A DNA stretch of 48,557 nucleotides from a virus. The notes beneath the pieces were generated by a model. It saw only the letters and a list, made by a program, of their open reading frames with translations, made no database searches and was not told the origin of the DNA. The DNA is taken from positions 1-48,557 of IMG/VR virus record IMGVR_UViG_3300037245_001406; one strand, 5' to 3'. Shown piece after piece: positions 48,150 to 48,557 of the stretch. Position 1 is the first letter of the stretch. Each line of letters opens with the position of its first letter. The position numbers and the translations under genes were made by a program.

Positions 48150-48393
48150 GCAACTCCGGCGCGGCATCCGCCTTGGTCTCCTCATCGCGCTCTTTCTGGC
48201 GCTCATGTTTCTCGCCGGCGCCGCCATCCCCTACGCTTGCCAAATCACCTACGTCCCGGAGGCGCGCCTCGAGCAAGCCGAGCGGGACATCCGCGCCAAA
48301 ATGAAAGACCTCGGCCGGAGCTCCGAGAGCATCGAGGCCGCAGTAGATGAGCTCCACCGGAGCTACCGCGCCAAGGAGGAGACCGATGGCTAA
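48130..48393 (+). CDS. Small membrane-anchored protein (Rz/spanin-like candidate)
   Basis: An 87-residue protein starting at ATG 48130, overlapping the preceding gene. Residues about 12-33 form a membrane helix (IRLGLLIALFLALMFLAGAA). A periplasmic-type charged helix follows (ARLEQAERDIRAKMKDLGRS; IEAAVDELHRSYRAKEE). The size and layout resemble an i-spanin (Rz), which would link inner membrane to outer membrane or cell wall at lysis. No outer-membrane partner (lipobox) is visible. It overlaps the split gene at 48386. Confidence 0.66.
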   Translation: MDPRTIEQLRRGIRLGLLIALFLALMFLAGAAIPYACQITYVPEARLEQAERDIRAKMKDLGRSSESIEAAVDELHRSYRAKEETDG

Positions 48394-48557
48394 GGACCGG
48401 AGCACCGCTACCAAAATCCACGGTGACAAGGTCACCATCGAGCTCGAGGATTGGGTCCGCATCCTCGCGGCTTTCAAGCTCGAGACGCTCCGCGGCCGCG
48501 GAGAGCTCCAAGGCTCCGCCGCGGCGCGCGGCGCCGGCGGATGTGGTGACGCATGTG
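48386..48557 (+). CDS. 5' part of the gene split by the contig ends (hypothetical)
   Basis: This gene starts at ATG 48386 (coupled: its start overlaps the preceding stop region) and runs past the right end; it continues at bases 1-222 after the overlap. The N-terminus is MAKDRSTATKIHGDKVTIEL, then EDWVRILAAFKLETLRGRG. Because bases 48431-48557 equal 1-127, only bases 48386-48430 are unique to this end. The full protein has 88 residues and is described at position 1. Confidence 0.75.
   Translation, partial: MAKDRSTATKIHGDKVTIELEDWVRILAAFKLETLRGRGELQGSAAARGAGGCGDAC
48431..48557. repeat. Right copy of 127-bp terminal direct repeat
   Basis: Identical to bases 1-127. It lies inside the small gene that begins at 48386. 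Removing one copy leaves a circle of 48,430 bp. Confidence 0.95.

Noticed and set aside
1-48557. tRNA genes
   Set aside because: No cloverleaf-like segment with a TTCGAAT-type T-arm was noticed in the gaps; the gaps are too short or hold other structures. A tRNAscan run would be decisive.

Overview
This window looks like the complete genome of a tailed, double-stranded DNA phage with siphovirus gene content and high GC. It is probably a circular metagenomic assembly. The last 127 bases (48431-48557) repeat the first 127 exactly, and one small gene reads through that joint (48386-48430, then 1-222). The unique length is therefore about 48,430 bp. Every gene I can support is on the + strand. 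Genes are packed with ATGA/TGATG overlaps, use GGAGG-type ribosome sites, and use many GTG and TTG starts. I saw no integrase, tRNA gene, DNA polymerase, primase or helicase. The host is unknown; the sequence only suggests a high-GC bacterium.

Layout. (1) The late genes end across the joint: a protein split by the contig ends, a holin-like protein, an M15-type peptidase endolysin and a protein with 36 consecutive prolines. They are closed by a clear intrinsic terminator (2121-2157). (2) A promoter framed by an inverted repeat (2207-2254) opens the early region. That region starts with small proteins and a DpdA-like 7-deazaguanine DNA transglycosylase (2947-3732). A recombination module follows: an SbcC/Rad50-like ATPase with a zinc hook, a RecT annealing protein, a metallo-beta-lactamase-fold nuclease and a DUF2303 protein. 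(3) An origin-like segment with several DnaA-box-like sequences and a hairpin (10201-10453) is followed by an HNH protein. (4) A long run of small accessory genes (11003-20159) includes several zinc-binding candidates, a Tat-signal protein, a Gp37/Gp68 (DUF5131) protein, a small HTH protein and a phospholipase-A2-like protein. (5) Packaging and head genes are the terminase subunits, a DUF4055 portal, a YkgJ-type protein, a MuF head protein fused to an HEYGH metallopeptidase-like domain, a scaffold, a P22-like coat protein and head-tail connectors.

(6) A glycan cassette (31540-37791) interrupts the connector/tail genes. It holds a DegT-family sugar aminotransferase, a left-handed beta-helix acyltransferase, a GT-A glycosyltransferase, a methyltransferase joined to a kinase-like domain (WbdD-like order), and two GT-B glycosyltransferases. 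This looks like a pathway to make, transfer and cap an N-acylated amino sugar, probably on the virion or on a surface glycan. (7) Tail genes follow: an HK97-gp10-like protein, a tail terminator, the tail tube, a tail assembly chaperone pair with an A AAA AAC -1 frameshift site, a 1327-residue tape measure, a large tail-tip protein with a beta-propeller-like centre, and small membrane proteins that lead back into lysis.

Genome-wide, GAGCTC and CTCGAG are extremely common while GATC is almost absent. I did not count these exactly. This is notable next to a possible base-modifying DpdA gene.
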